DNA of 64,000 bases, taken from the NCBI RefSeq assembly GCF_000381125.1, contig NZ_KB905935.1:62001-126000 (forward strand). The letters are read 5' to 3'. This DNA is from Caldimonas manganoxidans ATCC BAA-369 (GTDB lineage Bacteria; Pseudomonadota; Gammaproteobacteria; Burkholderiales; Burkholderiaceae_C). Positions within the stretch are counted from its first letter, which is position 1, and the number at the start of each line of letters is the position of its first letter. Below, piece by piece: positions 19,268-28,346 of the stretch. The notes beneath the pieces were generated by a model, which did not search any database, was not told the origin of the DNA, and worked only from the letters and a program-made list of their open reading frames with translations. The translations under genes were made by a program, and so were the position numbers.

Positions 19268-20512
19268 CTATGGCTGCGACAACGGGCTGGCCGCCACGGT
19301 ACGCTGCCCCTGGCGACGCGCCTGGCCAGCCGCGCTGGCTGCCGCCGGTGCCGACGCCGCCTCCGCAGGACGCGCAGCACCACCGATTGCGACCACCCGC
19401 AAGGGGGTGCCGTCGGCACCAATACGCTGATGCCCGGCAGTGACGACCGTCGCGCCCGCCGGCACGCCCCGCACGATTTCCACCAGGCCCTCACGGCGCT
19501 GTCCCAGCACCACCTCGACGCGACGCGACACCCGAGTACCGGCAGGCATGCCTTCGCCACCGTCGACCACGAGGATCACATACTGCCGTCCGCCCTGCGG
19601 CACGATGGCCTCCTCCGGCACCATCACTGCATCGACACGAGTTGCAAGCACCGCCTCGACACGGGCGAACATGCCCGACCGCAGTAGCCCCCGAGGGTTA
19701 TCGATGCTTGCCCGCACGAGCACCGAACGTCCATTGACATCGACTTGGGGTTCGAGCGCCTGGACACGGGCTTCGAAGCGCTGCCCGGGCAAGGCATCGA
19801 CGCGGACCTGGACCGGCTGACCGACGCGCAGCTGCGGCAGATAGCGCTCGGGCAAGCGGAAATCCACGTAGACCGTGCGCAGGTCTTCCAAGCTCACCAA
19901 ATCGGTTCCCTCTCTCACATAGTCGCCCACGTTGACGAGCCGGATACCGACCGTCCCGTCGAAGGGCGCCACGATGCGTAAACGCTCGATCTGAGCCTGC
20001 ACCAGCGCCACTTGCGCGCGAGCCACCTGCAGATTGGCAGCCCCCTGATCGACCGCCGCCTGGCTGATGAAGTTTTGCGCCAGCAGCTCGCGGTTGCGAG
20101 CATCGTTGGCTCGGGCAATGTCCAGCTGGGCTTGCGCTTGTTGAAGTTGGGCACGAAGCACGCTGTCGTCGAGCTGCACCAGCAGCTGGCCACGACGCAC
20201 CACCTGACCGTCACGAAAGCCCAGTGCGGCCACCCGCCCTGAAACCTCCGGCCGCAGCATCACGCCTTGACGGGACTTCAACGTGCCCACGGCCTGGGCC
20301 AGCTCGGCCACCGGCAGTGACAGCGCTCGCCCCACCTCCACGGCCACAGGACCGGCGGGCCCCGCTGCGCGCGCGGCGGTCGCGGCCTTGTCTGGGGCCC
20401 CCACCGCCGAGGGGCCGGACTTGGATCCTGGCCCGATGTGTTGGTACCAGTAGGCCACAACGCTGGCCAGCGCGATGCCGACCACCGCAACGAGGGTGTG
20501 CAACTTCTTCAT
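19268..20512 (-). CDS. RND efflux periplasmic adaptor (membrane fusion protein)
   Basis: Adaptor linking the RND permease to an outer-membrane channel. It has 414 residues starting MKKLHTLVAVVGIALASVVAYWY, an N-terminal signal-anchor helix. A lipoyl/hairpin region follows (SGRVAALGFRDGQVVRRGQLLVQLDD), a coiled-coil hairpin (AQLQQAQAQLDIARANDARNRELLAQ), a second lipoyl half (IVAPFDGTVGIRLVNVGDYV) and beta-barrel and membrane-proximal domains. The C-terminus is an unusual Ala-rich, basic tail. It lies 12 bases before the permease gene. An in-frame ATG 48 bases upstream is less likely because it precedes the signal sequence. Confidence 0.92.
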   Translation of the reverse strand: MKKLHTLVAVVGIALASVVAYWYQHIGPGSKSGPSAVGAPDKAATAARAAGPAGPVAVEVGRALSLPVAELAQAVGTLKSRQGVMLRPEVSGRVAALGFRDGQVVRRGQLLVQLDDSVLRAQLQQAQAQLDIARANDARNRELLAQNFISQAAVDQGAANLQVARAQVALVQAQIERLRIVAPFDGTVGIRLVNVGDYVREGTDLVSLEDLRTVYVDFRLPERYLPQLRVGQPVQVRVDALPGQRFEARVQALEPQVDVNGRSVLVRASIDNPRGLLRSGMFARVEAVLATRVDAVMVPEEAIVPQGGRQYVILVVDGGEGMPAGTRVSRRVEVVLGQRREGLVEIVRGVPAGATVVTAGHQRIGADGTPLRVVAIGGAARPAEAASAPAAASAAGQARRQGQRTVAASPLSQP

Positions 20513-20623
20513 ACGGCGCGATCCTGCGGGCATGCCGACAATGTACGCGCAAGCCACCAAGCCGGTTCACACTTCTTCACAAGTCCTGGCGGCCCAGTGA
20601 TCGCAGATCGCACACGACGGCTC

Positions 20624-21082
20624 TCAGCCCACGCTGGCTGCTCCGCGGTTGGCCAGCGCATCGGCGCGCTCATTGCCGGGGTCGCCAGCATGGCCCTTGA
20701 CCCAACGCCAATGTACGCGGTGCAAGGCGGCCAACGCCTCCAGCCGCTGCCACAACTCGACGTTCTTCACGGGTTTGCGATCGGCCGTCTTCCAGCCACG
20801 GGCCTTCCAGGCGGGCAACCACTCGGTGATGCCTTTGCGCACGTACTGGCTGTCGGTGTAGATCGTCACATCGCAGCTGCGCTTGAGGCTGGCCAAGGCC
20901 TCGATCACGGCGGTGAGCTCCATGCGGTTGTTGGTGGTGGAGCGTTCGCCGCCGAACAACTCCTTTTCATGGACGCCGCAGACCAGCCAAGCGCCCCAGC
21001 CCCCGGGGCCTGGATTGCCTTTGCAAGCCCCGTCGGTGTAGATGACCACCTGGGGTCTTGGAGTCGTGGTATTCATGGACAT
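20624..21082 (-). CDS. rnhA: Ribonuclease HI
   Basis: Cleaves RNA in RNA-DNA hybrids. It has about 152 residues, the normal size for RNase HI. The catalytic carboxylates are visible: Asp in [18 protein letters not shown], Glu in [12 protein letters not shown], Asp in [10 protein letters not shown], and the last Asp in [14 protein letters not shown]. The start is one of two close ATGs, at 21082 or 21076; neither has a strong ribosome-binding site. It follows the YafS-like methyltransferase gene by 23 bases on the same strand, the gloB/yafS/rnhA grouping also known from E. coli. Confidence 0.95.
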   Translation of the reverse strand: MSMNTTTPRPQVVIYTDGACKGNPGPGGWGAWLVCGVHEKELFGGERSTTNNRMELTAVIEALASLKRSCDVTIYTDSQYVRKGITEWLPAWKARGWKTADRKPVKNVELWQRLEALAALHRVHWRWVKGHAGDPGNERADALANRGAASVG

Positions 21083-21105
21083 CGATCTTGTGTTGATCCC
21101 AAGCG

Positions 21106-21966
21106 TCAGGGCGCCCCCGAACCAGAACCATTCGCAGGCCGATGCGCCTTGCGACGGGCCACGACAGCCGGTGCGGCCTGGGTGCGCTGACGCTGTTTCC
21201 AGGCCGGTCCGATCAGGCGCATGCCTCGCACCCGCTTGACCGCCACCAAAAAGTACACCGCCCCGAGCACGGGCCACCAGCGGTCACCGGCCGGCTCCAT
21301 CCAACGGTAGCGATCCAACCACGATTGGGTGCGCAGCAGGGGGCGGTAACAGCCGAAACGCCCGCCCTCGATGTCGAAACTGAGCAGGCGCAACCAGTCG
21401 CGCAAGCGCCAGTAGCCGATGAATTCCCCCGTTTCGGGCAGCGGCAAGGCCCCCAGGCCCAAGCGCATGCCTATGCGGGCGCAGCGCTGTTGCAAGCCCC
21501 ACAGGCTGGCCGGGTTGAAGCCGAGGATGATCACTCTGCCCTCGGGCACCAGCACCCGCTCGACCTCGCGCAAGGTCTGATGCGGATCGCCGGCCAACTC
21601 CAGACTGTGCGGCAACACCACCAGATCCAGGCTCTGCGTCTCGAACGGCAGGGCGTGGAAGTCGGCCACCACCGCATGCGGGGTCGGCTGCGCAGCCTCG
21701 GAGGTATGGCCGCTGGGCGAAGGTGCCGGCCTCAGGGGCGGTTGTGGCGGGTCACCAGCCGGCGGTCGATCGAGCAGCACCCAGCGATGCGGCATGCGGT
21801 TGTGCCTCAATGCGTCCAGACAGGGCCAGCCCAACTGCACGGCATGGAACCCGAACAGATCGTTGACGGTCCGATCGATTTGCTCGCGTTCCCACGCCAA
21901 CAGGTACTGACCCGCTGGGGTGAGCAGCCACTCCTCCAAACCTATAATCCTTCGGTCTTGCCTCAT
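21106..21966 (-). CDS. YafS-like SAM-dependent methyltransferase
   Basis: Predicted class I methyltransferase of up to 286 residues. The most typical stretch is [23 protein letters not shown] followed by [21 protein letters not shown], which resembles E. coli YafS. The canonical glycine-rich SAM motif I is weak. The acceptor is unknown. The ATG at 21966 lies within the CATG that also provides the gloB start on the other strand. An alternative TTG at 21939, preceded by AAGGAT, would remove nine residues and separate the two start codons. It probably shares a transcript with rnhA. Confidence 0.8.
   Translation of the reverse strand: MRQDRRIIGLEEWLLTPAGQYLLAWEREQIDRTVNDLFGFHAVQLGWPCLDALRHNRMPHRWVLLDRPPAGDPPQPPLRPAPSPSGHTSEAAQPTPHAVVADFHALPFETQSLDLVVLPHSLELAGDPHQTLREVERVLVPEGRVIILGFNPASLWGLQQRCARIGMRLGLGALPLPETGEFIGYWRLRDWLRLLSFDIEGGRFGCYRPLLRTQSWLDRYRWMEPAGDRWWPVLGAVYFLVAVKRVRGMRLIGPAWKQRQRTQAAPAVVARRKAHRPANGSGSGAP
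21943..21948 (+). promoter_or_regulatory. -10 box TATAAT upstream of gloB
   Basis: A perfect TATAAT 16 bases before the gloB ATG. No good -35 hexamer is seen 16-18 bases upstream. Transcription would start around 21955, giving a leader of about 10 bases, so gloB mRNA would be nearly leaderless. Confidence 0.5.
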
Positions 21967-22735
21967 GAAACTGCTTGCCTTACCCGCCTTCACCGACAAC
22001 TACATCTGGATGCTCCACGATGGCCGCGAAGCCTTGGTGGTCGATCCAGGCGAAGCAGCGCCGGTGATCGAGGCCTTACAGACCCATGGCCTGAGGCTCA
22101 GCGGCATTCTAGTGACCCATCACCACGGCGACCATGTCGGTGGCATCGATGCCCTGCGCAGTGTGCTGCACGGCCCAGTCTACGGTCCGGCGCGTGAGGC
22201 CATCCCGCCCCCTTACACCCCGCTGTGCGATGGACAGCGCGTACAGTGGAGGGGCCTGGACTTTGAGGTGATCGACGTGCCCGGACACACGGCCGGGCAC
22301 ATCGCTTTCTGGAGCCCAGGTGCGGGCGAAGGCCCCCTGCTCTTTTGTGGTGACACTTTGTTCTCGGCCGGCTGTGGTCGCTTGTTCGAAGGCACACCGG
22401 CTCAGATGAGCGCCTCGTTGGCGCGGCTGGCCGCGCTGCCCGGTTCGACGAAAGTGTGCTGCGCCCATGAATACACCTTGAGCAATCTGCGCTTTGCACA
22501 GGCGGTCGAGCCCGGCAATGCGGCACTGGCAGAGTATGTGCGGCATTGTGAGGCTTTGCGTGCGCGTGGCCAGCCTACCCTGCCCAGCACGATCGCGCGC
22601 GAACGCGCGATCAATCCTTTTTTGCGCTGCCGCGAGCCCGAAGTGGTGGCCGCCGCTCGACGCCGCCAACCCACGGCCGACGATGCCGTGTCCGTGCTGG
22701 CTGCCTTGCGCGAATGGAAGAACGACTACCGATGA
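21965..22735 (+). CDS. gloB: Hydroxyacylglutathione hydrolase (glyoxalase II)
   Basis: Hydrolyses S-lactoylglutathione to lactate and glutathione, completing methylglyoxal detoxification. It has 256 residues beginning [17 protein letters not shown]. The binuclear metal site motif THHHGDHVGG is at about 56-65, further ligands are in VPGHTAGHIAFW, FCGDTLFSAGCGR and CCAHEYTLSNLRFA, and the C-terminal substrate-binding ERAINPFLR is present. The 5' end overlaps the start codon of the divergent methyltransferase gene; the 3' end overlaps mltD by 4 bases (ATGA). A terminator-like hairpin lies inside the last third of the gene. Confidence 0.96.
   Translation: MKLLALPAFTDNYIWMLHDGREALVVDPGEAAPVIEALQTHGLRLSGILVTHHHGDHVGGIDALRSVLHGPVYGPAREAIPPPYTPLCDGQRVQWRGLDFEVIDVPGHTAGHIAFWSPGAGEGPLLFCGDTLFSAGCGRLFEGTPAQMSASLARLAALPGSTKVCCAHEYTLSNLRFAQAVEPGNAALAEYVRHCEALRARGQPTLPSTIARERAINPFLRCREPEVVAAARRRQPTADDAVSVLAALREWKNDYR
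22591..22623 (+). terminator. Terminator-like hairpin inside gloB
   Basis: Perfect 9-bp inverted repeat GATCGCGCG/CGCGCGATC (22591-22599 and 22604-22612) with a 4-base loop. A run of six T follows at 22618-22623, five bases after the stem. It lies within coding sequence for the conserved ERAINPFL region, upstream of mltD. Translating ribosomes would normally mask it. Confidence 0.4.
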
Positions 22736-24315
22736 TGCTTGTACGTTTGTCTCATCGATGTGCCACGCTGCTCGCATTGGCCTGCTTGGGTCTGGCCGGA
22801 TGCGCGAGCCTGAACGAACCCTCGCCTGCAGCCGCGCCAGCGCTGCCTGCGGCGGCGCCGGCAACGGTGGCCACCCCGGCACCGATCGCGCCGCTCGAAT
22901 CCCCAGCGCCGTCCGTGCCGTCGCAGCCGGCCCCCAGCCCCAACGCTGCAGCAGCAGTGATCGTGCCCGATGCTGGCGGCCCCAGCAGTGCGGCCGATGT
23001 GGGCGATGTGCCGGACGAAGTGGCTTCGCGTGACCTGTGGCAGCGCATCCGCGAAGGTTTCGCGATGCCCGACCTGGACAACGAACTGGTACGCGACCGC
23101 GAGCGCTACTATGCCGCCCGCCCGCAGTACATGCAGCGCATGACCGAGCGGGCCAGCCGCTACCTGTTCCACATCGTCGAGGAAGTGCAACGCCGCGGCC
23201 TGCCCACCGAGCTGGCGCTGCTGCCATTCATCGAAAGCGCCTTCAACCCGCAAGCGCTGTCCAGTGCCCGCGCCTCGGGCATGTGGCAGTTCATCCCGTC
23301 CACCGGCCGCCACTACGACCTCAAGCAAAACATCTTCCGCGACGAGCGGCGCGACGTGTTGGCCTCCACCCGGGCCGCGCTGGACTACCTGACGCGGCTG
23401 TATGACATGTTTGGCGACTGGCACCTCGCCCTGGCTGCCTACAACTGGGGTGAGGGCAATGTGCAACGCGCCATCGCACGCAACCGGGAACAGGGGCGCC
23501 CCATCGACTACGAAAGTCTGCGCATGCCCACGGAGACGCGGTACTACGTCCCGAAGCTGCAAGCCATCAAGAACATCGTGGCGCGCCCCGAGGCTTTCGG
23601 CCTGAGGCTCACCCCGATCGAAAACCACCCCTACTTCCTCACGGTCGAGATCCAGCGTGACATCGACGTGGACCTGGCCATCTCGCTGGCTCGCCTGGAC
23701 CGCGCCGAGTTCATGGCCTTGAATCCTCAACTGAACAAGCCGGTGATCCTGGCTGCCGGCATGCCGCAGATCCTGCTGCCCTACGACAATGCCAAGCAGT
23801 TCGTCCGCAACCTGGCCCAACACAAGGGCCCGCTGGCCAGTTGGACCGCCTGGGTCGTGCCGCAAACGCAATCGCCCGCCGAGATCGCGCGCAAGCTGGG
23901 CATGAGTGAAGCGCAATTGCGCGCGGTGAACAAGATTCCCCCGCGCATGGTGGTCAAAGCCGGCTCGACCTTGCTGGTGCCGCGCAATGACCGCAAACAC
24001 CTCCGTGACGTGGACGAACACATCGCCGACCATGCCACACTGTCCTTGGCCCCGCAGCGCCCGCCTGGCAAGCGCATCGTCGTGCGCGCTGGCAGCAAAG
24101 ACACCGTGGCCAGCCTGGCGCGGCGCTACCGGGTCTCGGCTGCCGAACTGGCCTCCTGGAACAACGTGAGTCCCACCAGCCGCTTCACCCGCGGTCAGCG
24201 CGTGGTGGTCTATACCCGAGCCGTTCAAACCACGGCATCGAAAAAACCGTCGACGCGCACGCAGGCCAAGGCGGCCCCGCGCGCCAAGCAAACGGTCAAG
24301 TTGGCGCGCCAATGA
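22732..24315 (+). CDS. mltD: Membrane-bound lytic murein transglycosylase D
   Basis: Envelope lipoprotein of 527 residues that cleaves glycan strands of peptidoglycan, forming 1,6-anhydro ends. Residues 1-20 are a signal peptide with lipobox CLGLAGCASL. A Pro/Ala linker follows. The SLT domain at about 120-270 carries the catalytic Glu in LLPFIESAFNP and the motifs GMWQFIPSTGRHYDL and LAAYNWGEGNV. Two C-terminal LysM repeats (about 385-430 and 450-495) bind peptidoglycan, and the end is a basic Lys/Ala-rich tail. The start ATG overlaps the gloB stop. The last 20 bases overlap the convergent substrate-binding-protein gene. Confidence 0.94.
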   Translation: MMLVRLSHRCATLLALACLGLAGCASLNEPSPAAAPALPAAAPATVATPAPIAPLESPAPSVPSQPAPSPNAAAAVIVPDAGGPSSAADVGDVPDEVASRDLWQRIREGFAMPDLDNELVRDRERYYAARPQYMQRMTERASRYLFHIVEEVQRRGLPTELALLPFIESAFNPQALSSARASGMWQFIPSTGRHYDLKQNIFRDERRDVLASTRAALDYLTRLYDMFGDWHLALAAYNWGEGNVQRAIARNREQGRPIDYESLRMPTETRYYVPKLQAIKNIVARPEAFGLRLTPIENHPYFLTVEIQRDIDVDLAISLARLDRAEFMALNPQLNKPVILAAGMPQILLPYDNAKQFVRNLAQHKGPLASWTAWVVPQTQSPAEIARKLGMSEAQLRAVNKIPPRMVVKAGSTLLVPRNDRKHLRDVDEHIADHATLSLAPQRPPGKRIVVRAGSKDTVASLARRYRVSAAELASWNNVSPTSRFTRGQRVVVYTRAVQTTASKKPSTRTQAKAAPRAKQTVKLARQ

Positions 24316-25378
24316 CGCGCCGCGCCTGCAGCACGAAGGCATTGGTGTGGGCCGAGGCCATCCGTGGGGCCACATCCGGCCGCACACCGACGCCCTCGAG
24401 GCCTTGCACCACGCGCCAAGCGTTGTGTGCGGCCTCGTCGTCCAAGATCCCGTTGGGCGAATAGCCCTCGCGCACACGGAAATAGGCGGCCAGGTAGAGC
24501 GCGCGGTCTGCCCAAGTGTGCGTGGCTGGCACCGCTGCCAGCAGATCCGCCGGGGCGGCCGTCTGCAGCCAACGCAGCGATCGCAGCACGGCCTGCGTGA
24601 GTCCCTGCACGATGTGCGCGCGGGCCTTGACATAGCCGCGATGCGCAAACAGGCAGGTCGAGGGCAGCGGGCCGTCGAAGACATCCTCCGTCCCGCGCAA
24701 GGTGCGGGCATCGGCCAGCAGACGCAACTCACCGCGCCGTTCGAGCTGCGTCATCAAGGGATCGGCATGGCTGAGCGCCTGGATGCGGCCTTGGTCCCAT
24801 GCCACCAGATCGGCCGCGCCGGCAGGCAGCTCCAGCCAATGGACCTCGGCCGGGCTGAGGCCGGCCTTGGCCAACAAGGCCTGGGCCAACAAGCGGGCCG
24901 CCAGACTCTCGGCCGCAACGCCAATGCACTGGCCACGCAGTTGCACGACATGGTCGAACTGCGGCAACTGGGCCGTGGACACGCCCATGGCCACCATGGG
25001 AGAGCGTCCCATCAGCACGAAAGACTGCCACGGTTGGTCTTGCAGGCGCTGGACGATGAGTTGCAGGTAAGAAGCCGCAGCCACGTCGATCCGACCTTGC
25101 CGCAATGCGCGGGCCACGGCGGCCGTCGAGCCCCAACCGACCAGGCGCACGTCCAGGCCCTCGTCGGTGAAGTACCCCAGCTGCCTGGCCACCACAAGCG
25201 GCAAATGAAACAACGAGTCCTCCCGCGTCAGCCCGAGGAGCACACGCGCCCGCGGCCCCGGCGGCTCGGCCCACAGGGCCGGGCAGGCCAATCCAGCCGC
25301 CCCCGCGCTTGCCCGCACGAGCCAGCGCCGGCGGCTGGGCCACGCAGGCCGAGAAGACCAAGCATGCACACGCGCCAT
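24296..25378 (-). CDS. Orphan ABC substrate-binding protein (NitT/TauT/ThiY-like)
   Basis: Periplasmic binding protein of 360 residues in the NMT1/SsuA-like group that includes nitrate, sulfonate and pyrimidine binders; the ligand is unknown. The N-terminus has a basic SRRRWLVR stretch and hydrophobic segment ending ACPALWAE, compatible with a Tat or Sec signal. The mature part opens with LTREDSLFHLPLVVARQLGYFTDEGLDVRLV, typical of the group, and GRIDVAAASYLQLI. The start ATG has the ribosome-binding site AAGGTG. No permease or ATPase gene is adjacent. Its end overlaps mltD by 20 bases, and its leader contains a strong stem structure at 25405-25464. Confidence 0.82.
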   Translation of the reverse strand: MARVHAWSSRPAWPSRRRWLVRASAGAAGLACPALWAEPPGPRARVLLGLTREDSLFHLPLVVARQLGYFTDEGLDVRLVGWGSTAAVARALRQGRIDVAAASYLQLIVQRLQDQPWQSFVLMGRSPMVAMGVSTAQLPQFDHVVQLRGQCIGVAAESLAARLLAQALLAKAGLSPAEVHWLELPAGAADLVAWDQGRIQALSHADPLMTQLERRGELRLLADARTLRGTEDVFDGPLPSTCLFAHRGYVKARAHIVQGLTQAVLRSLRWLQTAAPADLLAAVPATHTWADRALYLAAYFRVREGYSPNGILDDEAAHNAWRVVQGLEGVGVRPDVAPRMASAHTNAFVLQARRVIGAPT

Positions 25379-25404
25379 GCCTGCACCTTAGGCAAGGCGC
25401 GGGG

Positions 25405-25464
25405 CGTCTCCCATCAGGGCGGCTCCTGTCAGGGTAAGCCCGTGGAATGCCGCCTTGGGAGACG
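25405..25464 (-). ncRNA. Structured leader between recR and the substrate-binding protein gene
   Basis: On the minus strand a 60-base segment folds into nested stems: CGTCTCCC with GGGAGACG (8 bp), then GGCGGC with GCCGCC (6 bp), with a small inner GGG-CTTA-CCC hairpin. It ends 26 bases before the start codon. No U-run follows, so it is not a simple intrinsic terminator for recR. It could be a 5' regulatory element. It does not match the TPP, guanidine, SAH or fluoride riboswitch consensus that I could recall. Confidence 0.35.
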
Positions 25465-25468
25465 TAGA

Positions 25469-26056
25469 TCAGCGTCGATCGACCAGCGCATGGGCAATGG
25501 TGCCCACATCGACATATTCCAGCTCACTGCCTGCGGGCACGCCGCGAGCCAGACGGGTGACCTTGAGTCGCCGGGCCTTCAGCCCTTCGGACAACACATG
25601 GGCCGTGGCTTCACCCTCGGCCGTGAAGTTGGTGGCCAGAATGACCTCACGCACCTGGCCGTCGGCCACGCGCTGATACAACTTGGACAGACCGATGTCG
25701 CGCGGGCCCACACCATCGAGCGGGCTGAGCTTTCCCTGCAACACGAAATACAGCCCGCGGTAGCTGCCCGTGCGCTCGATCGCCGCCTGATCCGCAGGTG
25801 TCTCCACCACACACAGCTGGCTGGCGTCTCGTAGCGGATCGCGGCAGATGTCGCAGAGCTCGTCTTCCGTGAAGGTGTTGCACCGCTGGCAGTGGCGCAC
25901 CGCCGTCATGGCCGCTTGCAGCGCTTGCGACAGCTGGTAAGCGCCATCGCGGTCATGCTGCAGCAGGTGGTAGGCCATGCGTGCAGCCGACTTCGGCCCC
26001 ACGCCCGGCAGGCGGCGCAAGGCCTCGATCAATGCATCCAGTGCGCGTGTGGCCAT
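25469..26056 (-). CDS. recR: Recombination mediator RecR
   Basis: Acts with RecO/RecF to load RecA at gaps. It has 195 residues. An N-terminal helix-hairpin-helix ([20 protein letters not shown]) is followed by the zinc finger [16 protein letters not shown] at about 57-72. The Toprim domain contains [14 protein letters not shown] and, further on, [15 protein letters not shown], and the C-terminal Walker-B-like region closes the ring. It lies 18 bases after ybaB in the order dnaX-ybaB-recR, a widely conserved group. Confidence 0.96.
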   Translation of the reverse strand: MATRALDALIEALRRLPGVGPKSAARMAYHLLQHDRDGAYQLSQALQAAMTAVRHCQRCNTFTEDELCDICRDPLRDASQLCVVETPADQAAIERTGSYRGLYFVLQGKLSPLDGVGPRDIGLSKLYQRVADGQVREVILATNFTAEGEATAHVLSEGLKARRLKVTRLARGVPAGSELEYVDVGTIAHALVDRR

Positions 26057-26074
26057 GGCCGGCGGAACGACCGA

Positions 26075-26401
26075 TCAGAAGGGGAACTTCATTCCCGGCG
26101 GCAGCGGCATGCCGGCGGTGAGTTTGCTCATCTTTTCCTGGCTCAGTTCCTCGGCCCGGCGCACCGCATCGTTGAAAGCCGCCGCCACCAGGTCTTCCAG
26201 CATGTCTTTGTCGTCGCTGAGCAAACTGGGGTCGATGCTGACCCGGCGCACGTCGTGCCGGCAGGTCATCAGCACCTTCACCAAGCCCGCGCCCGACTGT
26301 CCTTCCACCTCGGTGTGCGCGAGTTCCTCTTGCGCCTTGCGCAGGTTCTCTTGCATCGCCTGGGCCTGCTTCATCAGGCCTGCGAGTTGTCCTTTGAGCA
26401 T
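26075..26401 (-). CDS. ybaB: YbaB/EbfC family nucleoid-associated protein
   Basis: Small DNA-binding protein of 108 residues, presumed dimer. The N-terminal helix [27 protein letters not shown] and the beta region [27 protein letters not shown] are family signatures, and the end [10 protein letters not shown] is typical. The start at 26401 is chosen over an in-frame ATG at 26509, which would lie within the end of dnaX. It lies 64 bases after dnaX and 18 before recR. Confidence 0.95.
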   Translation of the reverse strand: MLKGQLAGLMKQAQAMQENLRKAQEELAHTEVEGQSGAGLVKVLMTCRHDVRRVSIDPSLLSDDKDMLEDLVAAAFNDAVRRAEELSQEKMSKLTAGMPLPPGMKFPF

Positions 26402-26465
26402 GAGGAGGGTCCTTTCCTGGAGAAAAACGAGGCAGCGGCGGCCTGGGGCCGGCACCGCCTCAGGG

Positions 26466-28316
26466 TCACAGCGGTCTGATCGAACCGGGTACGACGCGAG
26501 CCGTGGCAAACTCCTGCAGCAACGACATCACGTACGGGTCATTGAGGATTTCGGCCTCGGCCGCCTGTTGGCGCAGGGCTTTGGCCTGGGCCTCCCGACG
26601 TGCGGGGGTGTCGTCGGTGGGGCCGACCGACAGCTCCAGCACCACCGGCTGACCCAGCACCTCCGACAGTGCCGCTTGAAGCCGGGCTTGCGATGCCGAC
26701 GAGGCCAGCGTCTCGCGCTCGACCCGAAGTTGCCAGCGCGCCGGTTGGGCCGCATCATCCACCGCCACGCATTGGGCCTGCAAGGCCAGCTCACGCACCA
26801 GTGCCGTCACCAGCCCCCGCTCGATCATCTGGGCCACCAGGGCGTACCAACGGTCCGCCACAGCGGTATCAGCGACGGGGCTCGGCGCCGGCGTGGCCGC
26901 CGTCGCCCGCACTTCGTGGCTGACGCTCGGCGGTGGCAGCCCTGGACTCGCCACTTCGGCCGCCCGCGGCGCACCCGCCCCCCACGATGGCAAGGTGTCG
27001 GCCTGGGGTGCCGCCGTGACGGGCGCCATGGCGGCGGCAGATGCCTGTTGGGGCCCCTGGGACGCCCCGCGCGGCCCGCGCGCCGCTGCGGGGCGCGGCA
27101 GCGCCGCATCAGCCGGCTGGGGCACGGCAGAAGCGGCGCTGGTGCGCGGCGGCACGCTGGCGCGAGCGGCCCCTTGGCGCTGCAAAGGCATCGCCGCCGG
27201 GCGGGTAGAGCCCGGCATGGCCGGCCGGAATGCCAACATGCGCAACAAGGCCATCGTCAGGGCGCCGTATTCGTCGGCGGCCAAGCCCAGCTCATGGCGC
27301 CCGTGCAGCGCGATGCTGTAGAACAGTTGCGTGTCCTCCGGCGGCAAGGCTGCCGCCAGGGTCTGCAAGGTGGCATGGTCGGGATCGTCGGTGGCGCCCG
27401 CCTGGGGCACCACTTGGCGCACGGCCAGCTCTTGCAACACGGCGGCCATCTCCTCCAAGGCCCCGGCCGGCGACAACCCCTGCATGCGCATCTCATCGAC
27501 GAGGCTCAGCAGCGAAGGCCCATCACCAGCGGCCAAGGCCTCGATGAGGCGGAACACATGGCCGCGGCCGACTGCGCCGAGCATCTGTCGCACACTGGCT
27601 TCGGCCAAAGCCCCGGAACCGTAGGCAATGGCCTGGTCGGTCAGCGACAAGGCGTCGCGCATCGAGCCGCGCGCGGCGCGCGCCAAAAGCCGCAGCGCGC
27701 CCGGCTCGGCTTGGATGCCTTCGGCAGCGAGCACCTGTTGCAAGTGCTCCAACACCGTTTGCGGGGCCATCGGACGCAGATTGAACTGCAAGCAGCGCGA
27801 CAGCACCGTGGGCGGCACTTTCTGAGGGTCCGTGGTGGCCAGCACGAACTTCAGGTACTCCGGCGGCTCTTCCAAGGTCTTCAACATCGCGTTGAAGGCA
27901 TGGTTGCTGAGCATGTGCACTTCGTCGATCATGTAGACCTTGAAGCGCCCCACCACCGGTTTGTAGACGGCTTGATCGAGCAGTTGGGCAATCTCGTCCA
28001 CGCCCCGGTTGGAGGCCGCATCGAGCTCGACATAGTCGACGAAGCGACCGGCGTCGATGTCCCGGCACGGCGGGCACACCCCGCAGGGCGTGGCCGTGAC
28101 ACCGCCTTGCCCGTCGGGGCCGACGCAATTGAGCGACTTGGCCAAGATCCGCGACACCGTGGTCTTGCCCACCCCCCGCGTGCCGGTAAAAAGATAGGCA
28201 TGGTGCAGGCGCTGCTGCGTCAGCGCATTGGACAGGGCCTGCACCACATGGCCCTGGCCCACCATCTGCTCGAAGGTGCGCGGGCGGTACTTCCGGGCCA
28301 GGACGAGGTAACTCAT
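26466..28316 (-). CDS. dnaX: DNA polymerase III subunit tau (and gamma)
   Basis: Clamp-loader ATPase of 616 residues. Residues 1-240 form the AAA+ domain, with Walker [13 protein letters not shown] near 40-51, a zinc module with [20 protein letters not shown], and the [24 protein letters not shown] Walker B region. Domain III follows to about 370, then an Ala/Pro-rich linker (about 370-500) and a C-terminal domain that would contact the polymerase. I saw no A6G-type slippery heptamer in the linker, so a frameshifted gamma form is not obvious. It starts 30 bases after the MFS gene on the same strand. Confidence 0.95.
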   Translation of the reverse strand: MSYLVLARKYRPRTFEQMVGQGHVVQALSNALTQQRLHHAYLFTGTRGVGKTTVSRILAKSLNCVGPDGQGGVTATPCGVCPPCRDIDAGRFVDYVELDAASNRGVDEIAQLLDQAVYKPVVGRFKVYMIDEVHMLSNHAFNAMLKTLEEPPEYLKFVLATTDPQKVPPTVLSRCLQFNLRPMAPQTVLEHLQQVLAAEGIQAEPGALRLLARAARGSMRDALSLTDQAIAYGSGALAEASVRQMLGAVGRGHVFRLIEALAAGDGPSLLSLVDEMRMQGLSPAGALEEMAAVLQELAVRQVVPQAGATDDPDHATLQTLAAALPPEDTQLFYSIALHGRHELGLAADEYGALTMALLRMLAFRPAMPGSTRPAAMPLQRQGAARASVPPRTSAASAVPQPADAALPRPAAARGPRGASQGPQQASAAAMAPVTAAPQADTLPSWGAGAPRAAEVASPGLPPPSVSHEVRATAATPAPSPVADTAVADRWYALVAQMIERGLVTALVRELALQAQCVAVDDAAQPARWQLRVERETLASSASQARLQAALSEVLGQPVVLELSVGPTDDTPARREAQAKALRQQAAEAEILNDPYVMSLLQEFATARVVPGSIRPL

Positions 28317-28346
28317 GGAGTGGATTCTACGGGGCAGGTCGCCGCC

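Noticed and set aside
17783-19687. Plus-strand frame of 634 codons opposite the RND pump
   Set aside because: His/Gln/Asp-rich antisense shadow of the permease; no ribosome-binding site and no recognisable domain.
25405-25464. TPP riboswitch before the ThiY-like binding protein gene
   Set aside because: The family would make it plausible, but the CUGAGA and ACCUGAUCUGG core motifs are missing. It is kept only as an unclassified structure.
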